This document shows positions 43,391 through 51,619 of a DNA stretch of 64,000 nt, piece by piece. This DNA comes from Actinomycetota bacterium (GTDB lineage: Bacteria; Actinomycetota; Geothermincolia; Geothermincolales; RBG-13-55-18): the NCBI GenBank assembly GCA_014360655.1, contig JACIXC010000010.1:1-64000 (forward strand). The letters run 5' to 3'. Below the pieces are notes generated by a model. The model had not been told where the DNA came from. It saw only the letters and a program-made list of their open reading frames with translations, and searched no databases. Positions within the stretch are counted from its first letter, which is position 1; the number at the start of each line of letters is the position of its first letter. A program made the translations under genes and the position numbers.

Positions 43391-44158
43391 GTGAGACGCG
43401 TTCTGTACCTGCTGGTGACGCTGCTCGCACTCGCGCTGCTGGCGGAGGTCGCACTGACCGTGCTCGTGCAGAGGGGCATGGAAAGGGCCTTGGCGCGGCG
43501 CTACGGTCTCCCCGACGACCTCGAGGTAGCCGTCGGCGCCTTCCCCTTTCTCGTCAGCCTCGCGCGCGAGCGCATAGGCGAGCTGCGGCTTTCATGGAGG
43601 GGGGAATGCCTGCTCTCCCACGCGGGCGGGGAGAGCGCCGTGACCTACCATTGCGTGGCCTATCTTTACGATGTCGAGGTTAGCTTCGCCTCTCTCCTGC
43701 GGGGCGACCTGCAGATGCGCTCCCTGTCACGCGTTGACGCACACCTGGATATACCGCTCACGGAGGCTGCCACCCTCCTGGGCGTGGATGACGTCACCGT
43801 GACCGGTGACGGCGGTCTCCTCGTTACGAGTGCAGAAGGCGGCGAACGACGTTACGGGGTGAGAGTCATCGGAGACGACGGCATCGCCTTTTCAACGGAC
43901 ATCGATTCGGGGGGTCCGGGCGGTGTGTCGTCTGAGCCCGTACCGCAGGCCCAGGGAGGGGAACCAAACTTTCGTTTATCTGGCCTCCCGATGGAAGCGA
44001 AGGCCGTAAGCGCCACCATCGACGGGGACAGGATCGTGATCGAGATCTCCATACCCGAGTGGGTGAGCTACCTGGAATACTCGACCACTACTTCAGACTT
44101 TAAGCATGAATATGAGCTTTACGGAGAGGTAAGCGTTTCTTCCATAAACATGAGGTAA
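43391..44158 (+). CDS. DUF2993-type membrane-anchored protein
   Basis: The 255-residue protein has one hydrophobic N-terminal segment (about residues 5-28, LYLLVTLLALALLAEVALTVL), then a mainly beta-strand extracellular domain. It resembles the DUF2993 (LmeA-like) group of actinobacterial proteins. The matching features are a short N-terminal basic region, an LARRYGLPDDLEVAVGAFPFL segment at the start of the domain, repeated strand pairs with VTGDGGLLV and a C-terminal IPEWVSYLEY. LmeA functions in mannan elongation in mycobacteria, but other members are uncharacterised. The start GTG 43391 has AAGGAG 8 bases upstream; ATG 43361 is an alternative. Single gene, separated from nrdR by 120 bases. 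Confidence 0.65.
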   Translation: MRRVLYLLVTLLALALLAEVALTVLVQRGMERALARRYGLPDDLEVAVGAFPFLVSLARERIGELRLSWRGECLLSHAGGESAVTYHCVAYLYDVEVSFASLLRGDLQMRSLSRVDAHLDIPLTEAATLLGVDDVTVTGDGGLLVTSAEGGERRYGVRVIGDDGIAFSTDIDSGGPGGVSSEPVPQAQGGEPNFRLSGLPMEAKAVSATIDGDRIVIEISIPEWVSYLEYSTTTSDFKHEYELYGEVSVSSINMR

Positions 44159-44196
44159 AAAGTTAGCAAAATCGGGAAAAAAGAGGTGAAAAAGGG

Positions 44197-44225
44197 TTGA
44201 CAGCTCAATATCTTGTATTTTACCT
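44197..44225 (+). promoter_or_regulatory. Promoter candidate for nrdR-nrdD operon
   Basis: A perfect TTGACA (44197-44202) with a 17-base spacer is followed by TTACCT (44220-44225), 55 bases before nrdR. The flanking bases are AT-rich and include a CAACATGTTG dyad just downstream (about 44240-44250). I do not see a clear pair of NrdR boxes. Confidence 0.5.
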
Positions 44226-44280
44226 TGATTCCACAACACAACATGTTGAATCGCAGCTACCGGCTGGGGAGGGGAAAGCC

Positions 44281-44766
44281 ATGAAATGCCCCTTTTGCGG
44301 TTATCCGGACAGCAAGGTCATAGATTCGAGAAACGCGGAACAGGGGACGGCGATAAGGAGGAGGAGATCCTGCAAGCAGTGCGGCAGGAGATTCACCACT
44401 TTCGAGAGACACGAACGTATGCCCATCGCCGTGGTGAAGAGGAGCGGGGACAAGGAGCCTTACAAGAGGGAGAAGCTCCTGGCGGGCTTGCGCAAGGCAT
44501 TTGAAAAGAGGCCGGTGACCAGCCAGGAGATAGAAGACCTGGCCATGGCCATCGAGGCGGAGTTGCGCGAGGAGGGTAAGAGCGAGATACCATCGAGCGC
44601 CATAGGCATGGCCGTGCTGCGCAGGCTTAAAGAGATGGACGAGGTGGCCTACCTGCGCTTCGCATCGGTTTACAAGGAATTCAAGGACATAAGCGAGTTC
44701 CAGAGCGAACTGGGGCAGCTGCTGGAAAAGAAGGTGGAGAAGAGCCGCACGCCTCAGGGACGTTAA
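44281..44766 (+). CDS. nrdR: Transcriptional repressor NrdR
   Basis: NrdR represses ribonucleotide reductase genes when dATP is high. The 161-residue protein starts MKCPFCGYPDSKVIDSR and has the zinc-ribbon Cys pairs CPFC...CKQC, then an ATP-cone domain (about residues 48-138, RSGDKEPYKREKLLAGL, ASVYKEFKDISEF). The start ATG 44281 follows GGGGAAAGCC; the frame is open upstream but without conservation. It sits directly before nrdD, 36 bases away, so it can control its own operon. Confidence 0.97.
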   Translation: MKCPFCGYPDSKVIDSRNAEQGTAIRRRRSCKQCGRRFTTFERHERMPIAVVKRSGDKEPYKREKLLAGLRKAFEKRPVTSQEIEDLAMAIEAELREEGKSEIPSSAIGMAVLRRLKEMDEVAYLRFASVYKEFKDISEFQSELGQLLEKKVEKSRTPQGR

Positions 44767-44802
44767 GGGGAGAGAAAGCTGAGAGAAAGGGGGGGTAGGG
44801 AA

Positions 44803-47598
44803 GTGACGGCCGCCAGTAACATAAGGGTTCTCAAACGCAAGGAGGCTGCGGAGGACGCAACGGATATAGCCCTCCTGGTAAGCACATCCTCGAAGGAGGA
44901 GATCAACCTCTGGGACAAGAGCAAGATAGTGAACTCACTCATCCTGGAGACGGAGGCCAGCCAGGAGCTGGCGCAGGAGATAGCGGACCGCGTGGAGGAG
45001 AGGATCGTGCAGGGTGGGATGAACACGGTCACCACCTCCATCATCCGCGAGCTCGTCGACCTGGAGCTTCTCGAACGCGGCCTGGGCACCATGCACAAGA
45101 AGCACTCCCACCTGGGCCTTCCCATGTACGACGTGGAGCAGATAATCACCAGCGCCAACAAGGAGAACAGCAACACCACCCACAACCCCGAGTCCATAAA
45201 CCTCACGCTCGCGGAGGCCATACTCAAGGAATTCGCCCTGCGCAAGGTGTTCTCCGAGGATATCGCCCGCGCACACATGCTGGGCGACATCCACCTGCAC
45301 GACCTGGGTTTCATCATCCGTCCCTATTCCTACCTCGGGGACACCGTGATCCACTGGAGGGTCAAGGGCTCCCCGCTCGTCTTCACCACCACCATGGAGC
45401 AGCTCTACCATCTCCTTCCGGGAGAAACGCGGCCGGAGCCTACGGTAAGGGTGAAATACCCCGGAGAGCTGGAGATCCTCGACCGCGGCGGTAGCTGGAC
45501 GGAGATCAAGCGGGTGGTGAAGAAGGACCGCCTGGGCAAGCAGATGGTCTTCATCGCCACCTCCGACGGCAGGTTCTGCGTGGTCACCCACGACCACCCC
45601 GTGATCACCGCCGACGAGGTAAAGCCGGCCTCCCTGGTGGAGGTGGGTGAGGAGGTGGAGACCCTGGAGCTCCCCGAGGACAAGGCCCTCCGTTTCGAGG
45701 AGATGAACATCACCCACCTCCTGGAGGCCAACGCCTCCACCCTCAGGCTGCGCTTCCACGCCGAGGACGTCGTCGAGGCGCGAAGGCGGTTGAGCGAGAT
45801 GGTCTCCAACGCTTCCCGCGCCGGGGCGCGCCGGGAGAGGAGGGGAAGGGAGCGGGCGAGGACGCCTTTCGGCGGCAGGTCGGGCCTGGCCAGGGTGGTC
45901 ATGGTGGAGCCGGTCGAGGTGCTCGACGTCTACATCTACGACGTGACCACCGGGAGCGGGACCCTTATCGCCAACGGCATCTACTCCCATAACTGCGGCG
46001 GGCACAGCCTCGAATACATAAAGAAGTACGGCATCTCGCTCCCCAACATCACCAGCACCTCGCGCCCCGCCAAGCATCCGGAGGTGCTCATAGGGCACAT
46101 GGTGAAGATGGCCTCCACCCTGCAGTCGCATTACGCCGGCGCCATCGGCTGGGAGGCGGTGAACATGTTCTTCGCTCCCTACCTGGTGGGGCTGGGGTAC
46201 GAGCGGGTCAAGCAGCTGGCCCAGATGCTCATCTACGAGTTCAACCAGCTGGCGGGGGCCAGGGGCAGCCAGGTGGTCTTCACGGATTTCAACCTCTACT
46301 GGAACATACCGCGCCATTTCCGCGAGACCCCGGCCATCGGGCCCGGCGGCGTGTACACGGGAAAGACCTACAAGGAATACGAGAAGGAGGCGCAGACCTT
46401 CCTCAAGGCCCTCTTCGAGGTTTACCTGGAGGGGGACGCCATGGGCAAGACCTTCGTCTTCCCCAAGCCCCTGCTCCACATCAGCGAGGATTTCTTCCGC
46501 ACCGAGGGGCACGAGGAGTTCCTCGAGCTGGCCTGCAAGGTCGCGTCGCGACAGGGGATAACCTACTTCGTCTTCGACCGCGGCGACGAGGTCACCGTAT
46601 CGCAGTGCTGCCGCCTCAAGCTGCGCCTGAAGGAGAGGGATCTCCAGGAGACCATGACCCCGGAGAAGATGCGCTTCACCGCCCTGCAGAACATCACCAT
46701 CAACCTGCCCCGCATAGCCTACAAGGCAAACGGCTCCGACGAGGTCCTCTTCTCGGAACTGCAGAAGGCCATGCACATGGTGGCCAGGGCGCACATACAG
46801 AAGAGGGACTTCATCGCCAGCCTCCTGGAGCTGGGGGTGAACGGGCCCCTCTCCGTGCTCTGCGACGCCAAGGACGGGGAGCCCTACCTGAGGCTGGACA
46901 GGCTGACCTACCTGGCCGGGCTCCTGGGCCTCAACGAGATGGTGCAGTACCACACGGGTCAGCAGCTGCACGAGTCCACGCAGGCTCTGAAATTCGGGCT
47001 CAAGGTGGTGGCGCACATGAAGAGGGCGTGCGAGGACCTCTCCGGGGAGTACGGGATCAACCTGGTGCTGGAGGAGTCGCCGGCGGAGTCGAGCGGCTAC
47101 CGCCTGGCGAAGCTGGATATGAAATACTACCCGGCGCAGGCCTCAAGGGTGCTCAAGGGAAACCTCGAGAGCGGGGAGTACTACTACACCAACAGCGTGC
47201 ACCTCAACGTGGAGGCGGACATCGACTACATAGAGAGGGTGAAGAAACAGAGCCTCTTTCACCCGCTCATAGAGGCGGGCGCCATCTGCCACATCTGGTT
47301 GGGGGAGCACGAACCCGACCCGGAATCCATAAAGAACTTCGTCATCAAGACCTTCCGCCAGACGCAGTCCTCCCAGATCGCCTTCTCACCGGAGTTCACG
47401 GTGTGCAACGACTGCCGGCGTACCCACCGGGGCCTGCAGGAGAAGTGCCGCGACTGCGGTTCGGAGAACGTGTACGGCATAACCCGCATCGTGGGATATT
47501 TTTCCAAGATAACCACCTGGAACAGGGGAAAGCTGGGGGAGCTGAAAGACCGCCTGCGCACGGACATGAAAGGAGGGCTGAGGCATGCAGCACCTTAA
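44803..47598 (+). CDS. nrdD: Anaerobic (class III) ribonucleoside-triphosphate reductase, with an intein
   Basis: NrdD reduces ribonucleotides to deoxyribonucleotides with a glycyl radical, under anoxic conditions. The 931-residue precursor has an N-terminal ATP-cone domain (about residues 5-95), the core, a C-terminal zinc-binding Cys set CNDC...CRDC (about residues 868-886) and the glycyl-radical motif RIVGYFS (about residues 893-899). Its core is interrupted by a 222-residue mini-intein (residues 176-397; see separate entry), and removing it leaves about 709 residues, normal for the family. The start is GTG 44803. It follows nrdR and precedes a thioredoxin-like gene and nrdG. Confidence 0.95.
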   Translation: MTAASNIRVLKRKEAAEDATDIALLVSTSSKEEINLWDKSKIVNSLILETEASQELAQEIADRVEERIVQGGMNTVTTSIIRELVDLELLERGLGTMHKKHSHLGLPMYDVEQIITSANKENSNTTHNPESINLTLAEAILKEFALRKVFSEDIARAHMLGDIHLHDLGFIIRPYSYLGDTVIHWRVKGSPLVFTTTMEQLYHLLPGETRPEPTVRVKYPGELEILDRGGSWTEIKRVVKKDRLGKQMVFIATSDGRFCVVTHDHPVITADEVKPASLVEVGEEVETLELPEDKALRFEEMNITHLLEANASTLRLRFHAEDVVEARRRLSEMVSNASRAGARRERRGRERARTPFGGRSGLARVVMVEPVEVLDVYIYDVTTGSGTLIANGIYSHNCGGHSLEYIKKYGISLPNITSTSRPAKHPEVLIGHMVKMASTLQSHYAGAIGWEAVNMFFAPYLVGLGYERVKQLAQMLIYEFNQLAGARGSQVVFTDFNLYWNIPRHFRETPAIGPGGVYTGKTYKEYEKEAQTFLKALFEVYLEGDAMGKTFVFPKPLLHISEDFFRTEGHEEFLELACKVASRQGITYFVFDRGDEVTVSQCCRLKLRLKERDLQETMTPEKMRFTALQNITINLPRIAYKANGSDEVLFSELQKAMHMVARAHIQKRDFIASLLELGVNGPLSVLCDAKDGEPYLRLDRLTYLAGLLGLNEMVQYHTGQQLHESTQALKFGLKVVAHMKRACEDLSGEYGINLVLEESPAESSGYRLAKLDMKYYPAQASRVLKGNLESGEYYYTNSVHLNVEADIDYIERVKKQSLFHPLIEAGAICHIWLGEHEPDPESIKNFVIKTFRQTQSSQIAFSPEFTVCNDCRRTHRGLQEKCRDCGSENVYGITRIVGYFSKITTWNRGKLGELKDRLRTDMKGGLRHAAP
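45328..45993 (+). other. Mini-intein inside NrdD, no homing endonuclease
   Basis: Residues 176-397 of NrdD break its sequence between RPY and CGGHSLEYIKKYG, which fit together as a normal NrdD core after excision. Block A begins SYLGDTVIHW (Ser1 where Cys is usual), block B is CVVTHDHPVIT with the TxxH of splicing domains, block F is VEVLDVYIYDVTT and block G ends SGTLIANGIYSHN with the penultimate His, terminal Asn and a Cys as first C-extein residue. There is no LAGLIDADG endonuclease; a basic, probably flexible linker of roughly 60 residues (about residues 305-365) occupies its place. Splicing is inferred. Confidence 0.9.
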
Positions 47599-47830
47599 GG
47601 TGTTCATAAAGCGGGATTGCCAGAAGTGCCCGGCGGCCAAGGAGGTGGCCGCGCGATTCCCGCGGACGGAATACTACGATATAGACGAGGTGGACGGCCT
47701 GGCGGAGGCCGCCTTCTACAGCGTGCTCTGCACGCCTTCCATCGTGGTGGTGGACGAGGAGGGCATGGAGCTCCATGCCTGGCGCTGCACGGTGCCCTCC
47801 TCGCGGGAGATCGCCGAGTGGTTGAACTGA
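47585..47830 (+). CDS. NrdD-associated thioredoxin/glutaredoxin-like protein
   Basis: The 81-residue protein has a thioredoxin-like fold pattern, with a redox motif CQKC (about residues 12-15) after the first strand, the sequence VLCTPSIVVVDEEG (cis-Pro loop) in the second half, and a C-terminal helix. It overlaps the end of nrdD by 14 bases and lies directly before nrdG. Small proteins of this type occur in the nrdD operon of anaerobes, where they may supply reducing equivalents to NrdD instead of formate or a thioredoxin. The active-site spacing is CxxC. Its physiological reductant is unknown. Confidence 0.85.
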   Translation: MQHLKVFIKRDCQKCPAAKEVAARFPRTEYYDIDEVDGLAEAAFYSVLCTPSIVVVDEEGMELHAWRCTVPSSREIAEWLN

Positions 47831-48577
47831 GTGAACCGAGAGATGTCCTGTTTTGACAGCCTGTGGGGCCTGCTGCCCTCGAGCATGATGGACTGGCCCG
47901 GCAAGGTGAGCGCCGTGCTCTTCCTGGGCGGGTGCAATTTCCGTTGCCCCTACTGCCACAACCCCGAGCTGGTGAGGGCGGACGGGAGCCTCGCGGCGGG
48001 TGAGGGGATGCGGTGGGAGGACGTGGCGGCCTTCCTCCGCTCGCGTGTGGGCTGGATAGACGGCCTCTCCGTCACGGGAGGGGAACCCACCATCCACGAC
48101 GACCTGCCCCGCCTGTGCTCGCTTGCGCAGGAGGCCGGTTTCCCCGTCAAGCTGGACACCAACGGAACCCGACCCCGCATGCTGCGCAGGCTCATCGAGG
48201 AGGGGTTGCTGGACTTCCTGGCCATGGACATCAAGACATCCCTGGAAAAATATCCCATGGTGGCGAGGCGGCCGGTGGATGTCGCGACCATCCTGGAATC
48301 CATCGACATCGTGCTGGAAAGCGGCATAGAGCACGAGTTCCGCTGTACCGTTGTGCCGGGGCTGGTGGACCTCTCCGACCTGCTCTCGCTCGCCCGCCTC
48401 ATCGCGGGCGCGGACCGCCTGGTGCTGCAGCAGTTCCGCCCGGAGCATACCCTCGACGCCTCCTACCGCGAGGTGCGCCCCTACCCCGAGGACCTGTTGC
48501 TGCGATGGGCGGAGGAGCTCGCGGCGCTCGTCCCCACGCGGGTGCGCGGCGTGCTGTCCATGCAGTTGCAGCACTGA
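47831..48577 (+). CDS. nrdG: Anaerobic ribonucleotide reductase activating protein
   Basis: NrdG is the radical SAM activase that generates the glycyl radical on NrdD. The 248-residue protein (GTG 47831, or ATG 47843) has the CNFRCPYC cluster motif within FLGGCNFRCPYCHNPELV (about residues 34-51), VTGGEPTIHDDL (GGE-type), LDTNGTRP and a C-terminal QQFRPEHTLD. It is a member of the longer, archaeal/clostridial group, whose first part (LLPSSMMDWPGKVSAVLFLGG) is characteristic. It ends the nrdR-nrdD-trx-nrdG operon. Confidence 0.95.
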   Translation: MNREMSCFDSLWGLLPSSMMDWPGKVSAVLFLGGCNFRCPYCHNPELVRADGSLAAGEGMRWEDVAAFLRSRVGWIDGLSVTGGEPTIHDDLPRLCSLAQEAGFPVKLDTNGTRPRMLRRLIEEGLLDFLAMDIKTSLEKYPMVARRPVDVATILESIDIVLESGIEHEFRCTVVPGLVDLSDLLSLARLIAGADRLVLQQFRPEHTLDASYREVRPYPEDLLLRWAEELAALVPTRVRGVLSMQLQH

Positions 48578-48654
48578 GTCGGAGGCGGGGCGGATGGCAC
48601 GTGCGGGACGGTGGGTCGTGATGCTGCTTTGCGGGAAAGTCCGGGAGGCGGGAC

Positions 48655-49296
48655 ATGGACGGAAACGGGAACGGCGCCGACAAGGTGCAGGACCCTTTCG
48701 CCGAACCGAGCCAGGCGCTGCGGCGCCGTGAGGCGAGCGAGATCGCGGAGACGGCCGGCGTGCCCGTGGAGGGGAACAGGCTGCGCCTCGCCTTTCTCCG
48801 CTGGGAGATACTGGTATACCATCCCGACCTGCGCATGGAGGTCCCGGATTTCCTCAACAACTTCGTGGTCAAACTCCTCGCGCTGCTCTACCTGGCCAAC
48901 GCGCGCGCCGTGCCCCTGGCCAACCAGTGGGTGCCCTACCGCGAGCTGAAGGACGGTCTCTTCTACGTGAAGAGTTTCTCGGACACGGTGGAGGACCGCC
49001 TGCGCCGCCGCTTCGGGGACGATCTCGAGGGTATGCGTGCGGCCTGCCTCGCGCTGGGAGGGAGGGAGGTGGAGCAGGGGGACCTGGGAATGGTGCTGAA
49101 CACCTTTCCGCGCCTACCCCTGCTCTTCATCGCATGGAAGGGGGACGAGGAGTTCCCGCCCAGCGTGCGCATCCTCTTCGACGCCTCTGCGACCAGCTAC
49201 CTGAACGCCTTCGAGCTGCGCATGCTCTGCGGCGAGATAGCCAACCGCCTTATCGGGATAGCGGACGGCCGCCTGCAGCTTCCCCCGTGCGCATAG
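48655..49296 (+). CDS. DUF3786 domain protein
   Basis: The 213-residue protein looks like the DUF3786 family of anaerobes: LRLAFLRWEILVYHPDLRME, then QWVPYRELKDGLFYVKSF and the C-terminal FIAWKGDEEFPPSVRILFDASATSYLNAFELRML are the recognisable blocks. Members occur next to corrinoid or CO-dehydrogenase genes elsewhere, but function is unknown. The ATG at 48655 has GGGAGGCGGGAC upstream. It stands alone, 77 bases after nrdG and about 210 before padR. The first 35 residues look disordered. Confidence 0.8.
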   Translation: MDGNGNGADKVQDPFAEPSQALRRREASEIAETAGVPVEGNRLRLAFLRWEILVYHPDLRMEVPDFLNNFVVKLLALLYLANARAVPLANQWVPYRELKDGLFYVKSFSDTVEDRLRRRFGDDLEGMRAACLALGGREVEQGDLGMVLNTFPRLPLLFIAWKGDEEFPPSVRILFDASATSYLNAFELRMLCGEIANRLIGIADGRLQLPPCA

Positions 49297-49470
49297 GGGA
49301 TTGCACGGGCGTAGGGGCGGCAACCCGGAGATCACAACGCACCCGGCTCGCGCCGCGGGGCGCCGAGAACGCGCGCGCCCGGCCACGCCGCGTTGGCGCG
49401 CATGGTGGGCAGTGTGCGGTTTCGCTGGCGCGGCAGGTGGTATACGAAATGGAGGTAAACATAATAAACT

Positions 49471-49484
49471 GTTAAATAGTTAAC
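49471..49484. promoter_or_regulatory. Inverted repeat operator candidate upstream of padR
   Basis: GTTAA (49471-49475), four bases, TTAAC (49480-49484) is a perfect dyad 22 bases before the padR start codon in an AT-rich segment of an otherwise GC-rich region. A PadR-type autoregulatory site is plausible. Confidence 0.45.
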
Positions 49485-49506
49485 GGTGACATAAGGGAGG
49501 AGCACG

Positions 49507-50130
49507 TTGACGTCCCGGGTGGAGACCATTGTCCTTGGGTTGCTGGCGGAGGGGGAGAGGCACGGCTACGACCTTATCCGCCATATGGAAGAGCGCGGCT
49601 TCCTGCGCTGGACGGGCGTGAGTAAGGTTGCCGTCTACAAGGCCCTGGCGAGGCTGGAAAGGGAAGGCAGCCTCGCTTCCTGGCCGGAAAAAGACAGCAA
49701 CATGCCGGAGAGAAGGGTGTTCGGCATCACCGCGGAGGGACTGGAGAGGCTGCGGGACGCGGTGTACGCCCTCTGTGCCGAGGAGGAGCCGTTGCGCATG
49801 CATTCCGCCGTGGGCCCGGCCTTCTTGAGCGCGCTGCCTCCCTCCGAGGCGAGGGAGGCGCTGGAGAGAAGGCTCTCCTTCCTGGAGGCGCAGGCGAAAC
49901 GCATCGCCGACGAGAGGGAACTCCTGGAGGGAGTGGCGGAGGAGACCCATCTCCTGATCCTGGATCACGAGCTGCGCCTGTACCGGGTCGAGGCGAGCTG
50001 GCTCTCGCTCATTATTGATAAAATAGATTCCGGAACAGGTACCGCGGAGGCAGGGACGGGCGGTCGGCGCAGGCGCGGGAAGGACGCGGAAGGCGAGCGG
50101 AAAGGCGTGGCCAGGGGTGAGCGGGGATAG
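49507..50130 (+). CDS. PadR family transcriptional regulator
   Basis: The 207-residue protein begins with a winged-helix domain (residues 1-75: ETIVLGLLAEGERHGYDLIRHMEERG, VAVYKALARLEREGSL) that is the standard PadR N-terminus, followed by a helical dimerisation region with AVGPAFLSALPPSEAREALERRL. PadR proteins repress genes in response to aromatic acids or other small ligands. Its TTG start overlaps nothing, but the gene runs 14 bases into the following tetR gene. The last 35 residues are Arg/Gly-rich and probably unstructured. A dyad GTTAA-N4-TTAAC is just upstream. Confidence 0.9.
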   Translation: MTSRVETIVLGLLAEGERHGYDLIRHMEERGFLRWTGVSKVAVYKALARLEREGSLASWPEKDSNMPERRVFGITAEGLERLRDAVYALCAEEEPLRMHSAVGPAFLSALPPSEAREALERRLSFLEAQAKRIADERELLEGVAEETHLLILDHELRLYRVEASWLSLIIDKIDSGTGTAEAGTGGRRRRGKDAEGERKGVARGERG

Positions 50131-50758
50131 CAGGAGCAGGAAGATACTGGAAGAGGCCGAGAGGCTGGCCTTCGAGGTGGGCTACCGTCGTTTCAACATG
50201 GACGACCTCTCGCAGCGGCTGCGCATGAGCAAGAAGACCATCTACGAGTCGTTTTCCTCCAAGGACGAGCTCTTCACCACCGCCCTGAATCGGCGCGCCG
50301 GCAAGATATTGCGCCGACTCCAGGAGATACTGGACCTGGACGAGGACGCCATGACCAAGCTCTACCTGGCGAGCAAGCACATCGTGGACGAGCTCTCCCA
50401 CATCAAGCCCTCGCTGGTGAAGGAAGTGGAGACCTTTTTCCCGGACGTCTTCAACGTCTACGGTGACTTTTACCGCAGGATAGTGGCGGGAGTGGTGAGC
50501 ATCATCGAGGAGGGCGCGCGCACGGGCGTCTTTCGCAGCGACGTCAACCCGCTGGTCTTCGCCTACCTGGTGCAGGGGATGGTGGAACTCTCCAGCAACC
50601 CCTACCTGCTCATCGAGAGCGGCCTCAGCCTTGAGGAGGTATACACGGCCTTCATGAAGATCATCATGGAGGGGATCGTGGCGCAGGGCTTCCGGGGGGA
50701 GGAAGGGGAGGGCAGGCGAACGCGCTCGCGAGGCGAGGAATCACGCGCCGCAACGTGA
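50117..50758 (+). CDS. TetR family transcriptional regulator
   Basis: The 213-residue protein has the TetR DNA-binding helix-turn-helix (RKILEEAERLAFEVGYRRFNMDDLSQRLRMSKKTIYESFSSKDEL, about residues 8-52) and a ligand-binding C-terminal domain. The region from residue 90 on is rich in helices with SLVKEVETFFPDVFNVYGDFYRRI, as in regulators of fatty-acid and CoA-ester metabolism. It starts at GTG 50117 inside the padR gene and is followed by a 275-bp gap containing the candidate operator at 50878-50908. It is the probable regulator of the thioesterase-SDR-mutase-thiolase genes. Confidence 0.9.
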   Translation: MSGDSRSRKILEEAERLAFEVGYRRFNMDDLSQRLRMSKKTIYESFSSKDELFTTALNRRAGKILRRLQEILDLDEDAMTKLYLASKHIVDELSHIKPSLVKEVETFFPDVFNVYGDFYRRIVAGVVSIIEEGARTGVFRSDVNPLVFAYLVQGMVELSSNPYLLIESGLSLEEVYTAFMKIIMEGIVAQGFRGEEGEGRRTRSRGEESRAAT

Positions 50759-50850
50759 TGTTTTGCGAATCCGTGCGGAAAAAGAGGGAATCGTGGTGAC
50801 GTCAAGCGGTAAGGTTTCGGGGGAAGCGCGACGGGCGGCGATGCATCCAC

Positions 50851-50912
50851 TTGACAGCATGCGGAGAGGGATGGTTGAATGGTTTAAACTGATAAACCAT
50901 TATCAGTTTTTT
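50851..50912 (+). promoter_or_regulatory. Promoter with two interlocked inverted repeats (TetR operator candidate)
   Basis: TTGACA (50851-50856), 18 bases, TTGAAT (50875-50880) form a promoter. It runs into the perfect dyad AATGGTTTA-N6-TAAACCATT (50878-50901). A second perfect dyad, AACTGATAA-N4-TTATCAGTT (50887-50908), overlaps it and continues into a T-run (50907-50912), so this could act as a terminator hairpin or as a second operator site. The two hairpins cannot form together. Confidence 0.6.
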
Positions 50913-51033
50913 CGTTTCCAGGCGCCCCAGGGGGTTTTCCCGTGCTCGTGAAGGGCGCGAAGGGTCAAGATTTTAAGGGTGATCGTTAACGGTAAGGCGG
51001 CCATGTCGCCGCGACAAGAGGGACGGGGCTGCG

Positions 51034-51474
51034 ATGGGCGAAACGGTCGGTGAAGAGAACAGGAGGATAATAGAGAGCGACGGCTATGCCGACCACCTGG
51101 GGGCGAGGCTCCTGGAGATAAGGCCCGGCTACGCGAAGGTCGCGCTCACGCTGGGCCCACAGCACCGCAACTTCATGGGCATGGTACACGGGGGGGTGAT
51201 CTTCTCCCTGGCCGACGTGGCCTTCGGGGCGGCGGCCAATTCCTTCGGCAGCAAGGCCATGGCCCTTTCGGTGGGCATAGATTTCCTGGCGGCCCCGGAC
51301 ACGGAGGGGGAGATGACTGCGGAGGTGGAGCTCGTCTCGCGCGCCGGAAAGATGGGCTATTACCGCATGAGCGTGGTGGACGGCGGGGGAAGGAACGTCG
51401 CCCAGTGCCGCGGGTGGGCTTATCACACCGAGAGGCCGCTGGGAAAGGATGACGGGGAAGGCGACGGTAAATGA
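51034..51474 (+). CDS. PaaI/YdiI-type hotdog-fold thioesterase
   Basis: The 146-residue protein has the hotdog-fold thioesterase pattern of the PaaI type. It contains HRNFMGMVHGGVIFSLADVAFGAAANSFG with the nucleophile-assisting Gly-His region, and VSRAGKMGYYRMSVVDGGGRNVAQCRG. These enzymes hydrolyse aryl- or acyl-CoA esters, commonly to release CoA trapped in dead-end esters. It starts at ATG 51034, the first gene after the tetR operator region, and precedes the SDR and mutase genes; it is therefore probably part of that acyl-CoA pathway. Substrate unknown. Confidence 0.88.
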   Translation: MGETVGEENRRIIESDGYADHLGARLLEIRPGYAKVALTLGPQHRNFMGMVHGGVIFSLADVAFGAAANSFGSKAMALSVGIDFLAAPDTEGEMTAEVELVSRAGKMGYYRMSVVDGGGRNVAQCRGWAYHTERPLGKDDGEGDGK

Positions 51475-51619
51475 GGGTTTAGCGCCCGGACCCGGGGCGC
51501 ACGGGACGGGAGGGGAAAGATCGCCGTTTAGCGGGAGGGGAGCGAAGGCTGGTGCCGGGAACGGTTGAGGCTTCCGGTTGGTGGAGGTTTTCGTCGGGCT
51601 AGTCACAGGAGGGATGCTC

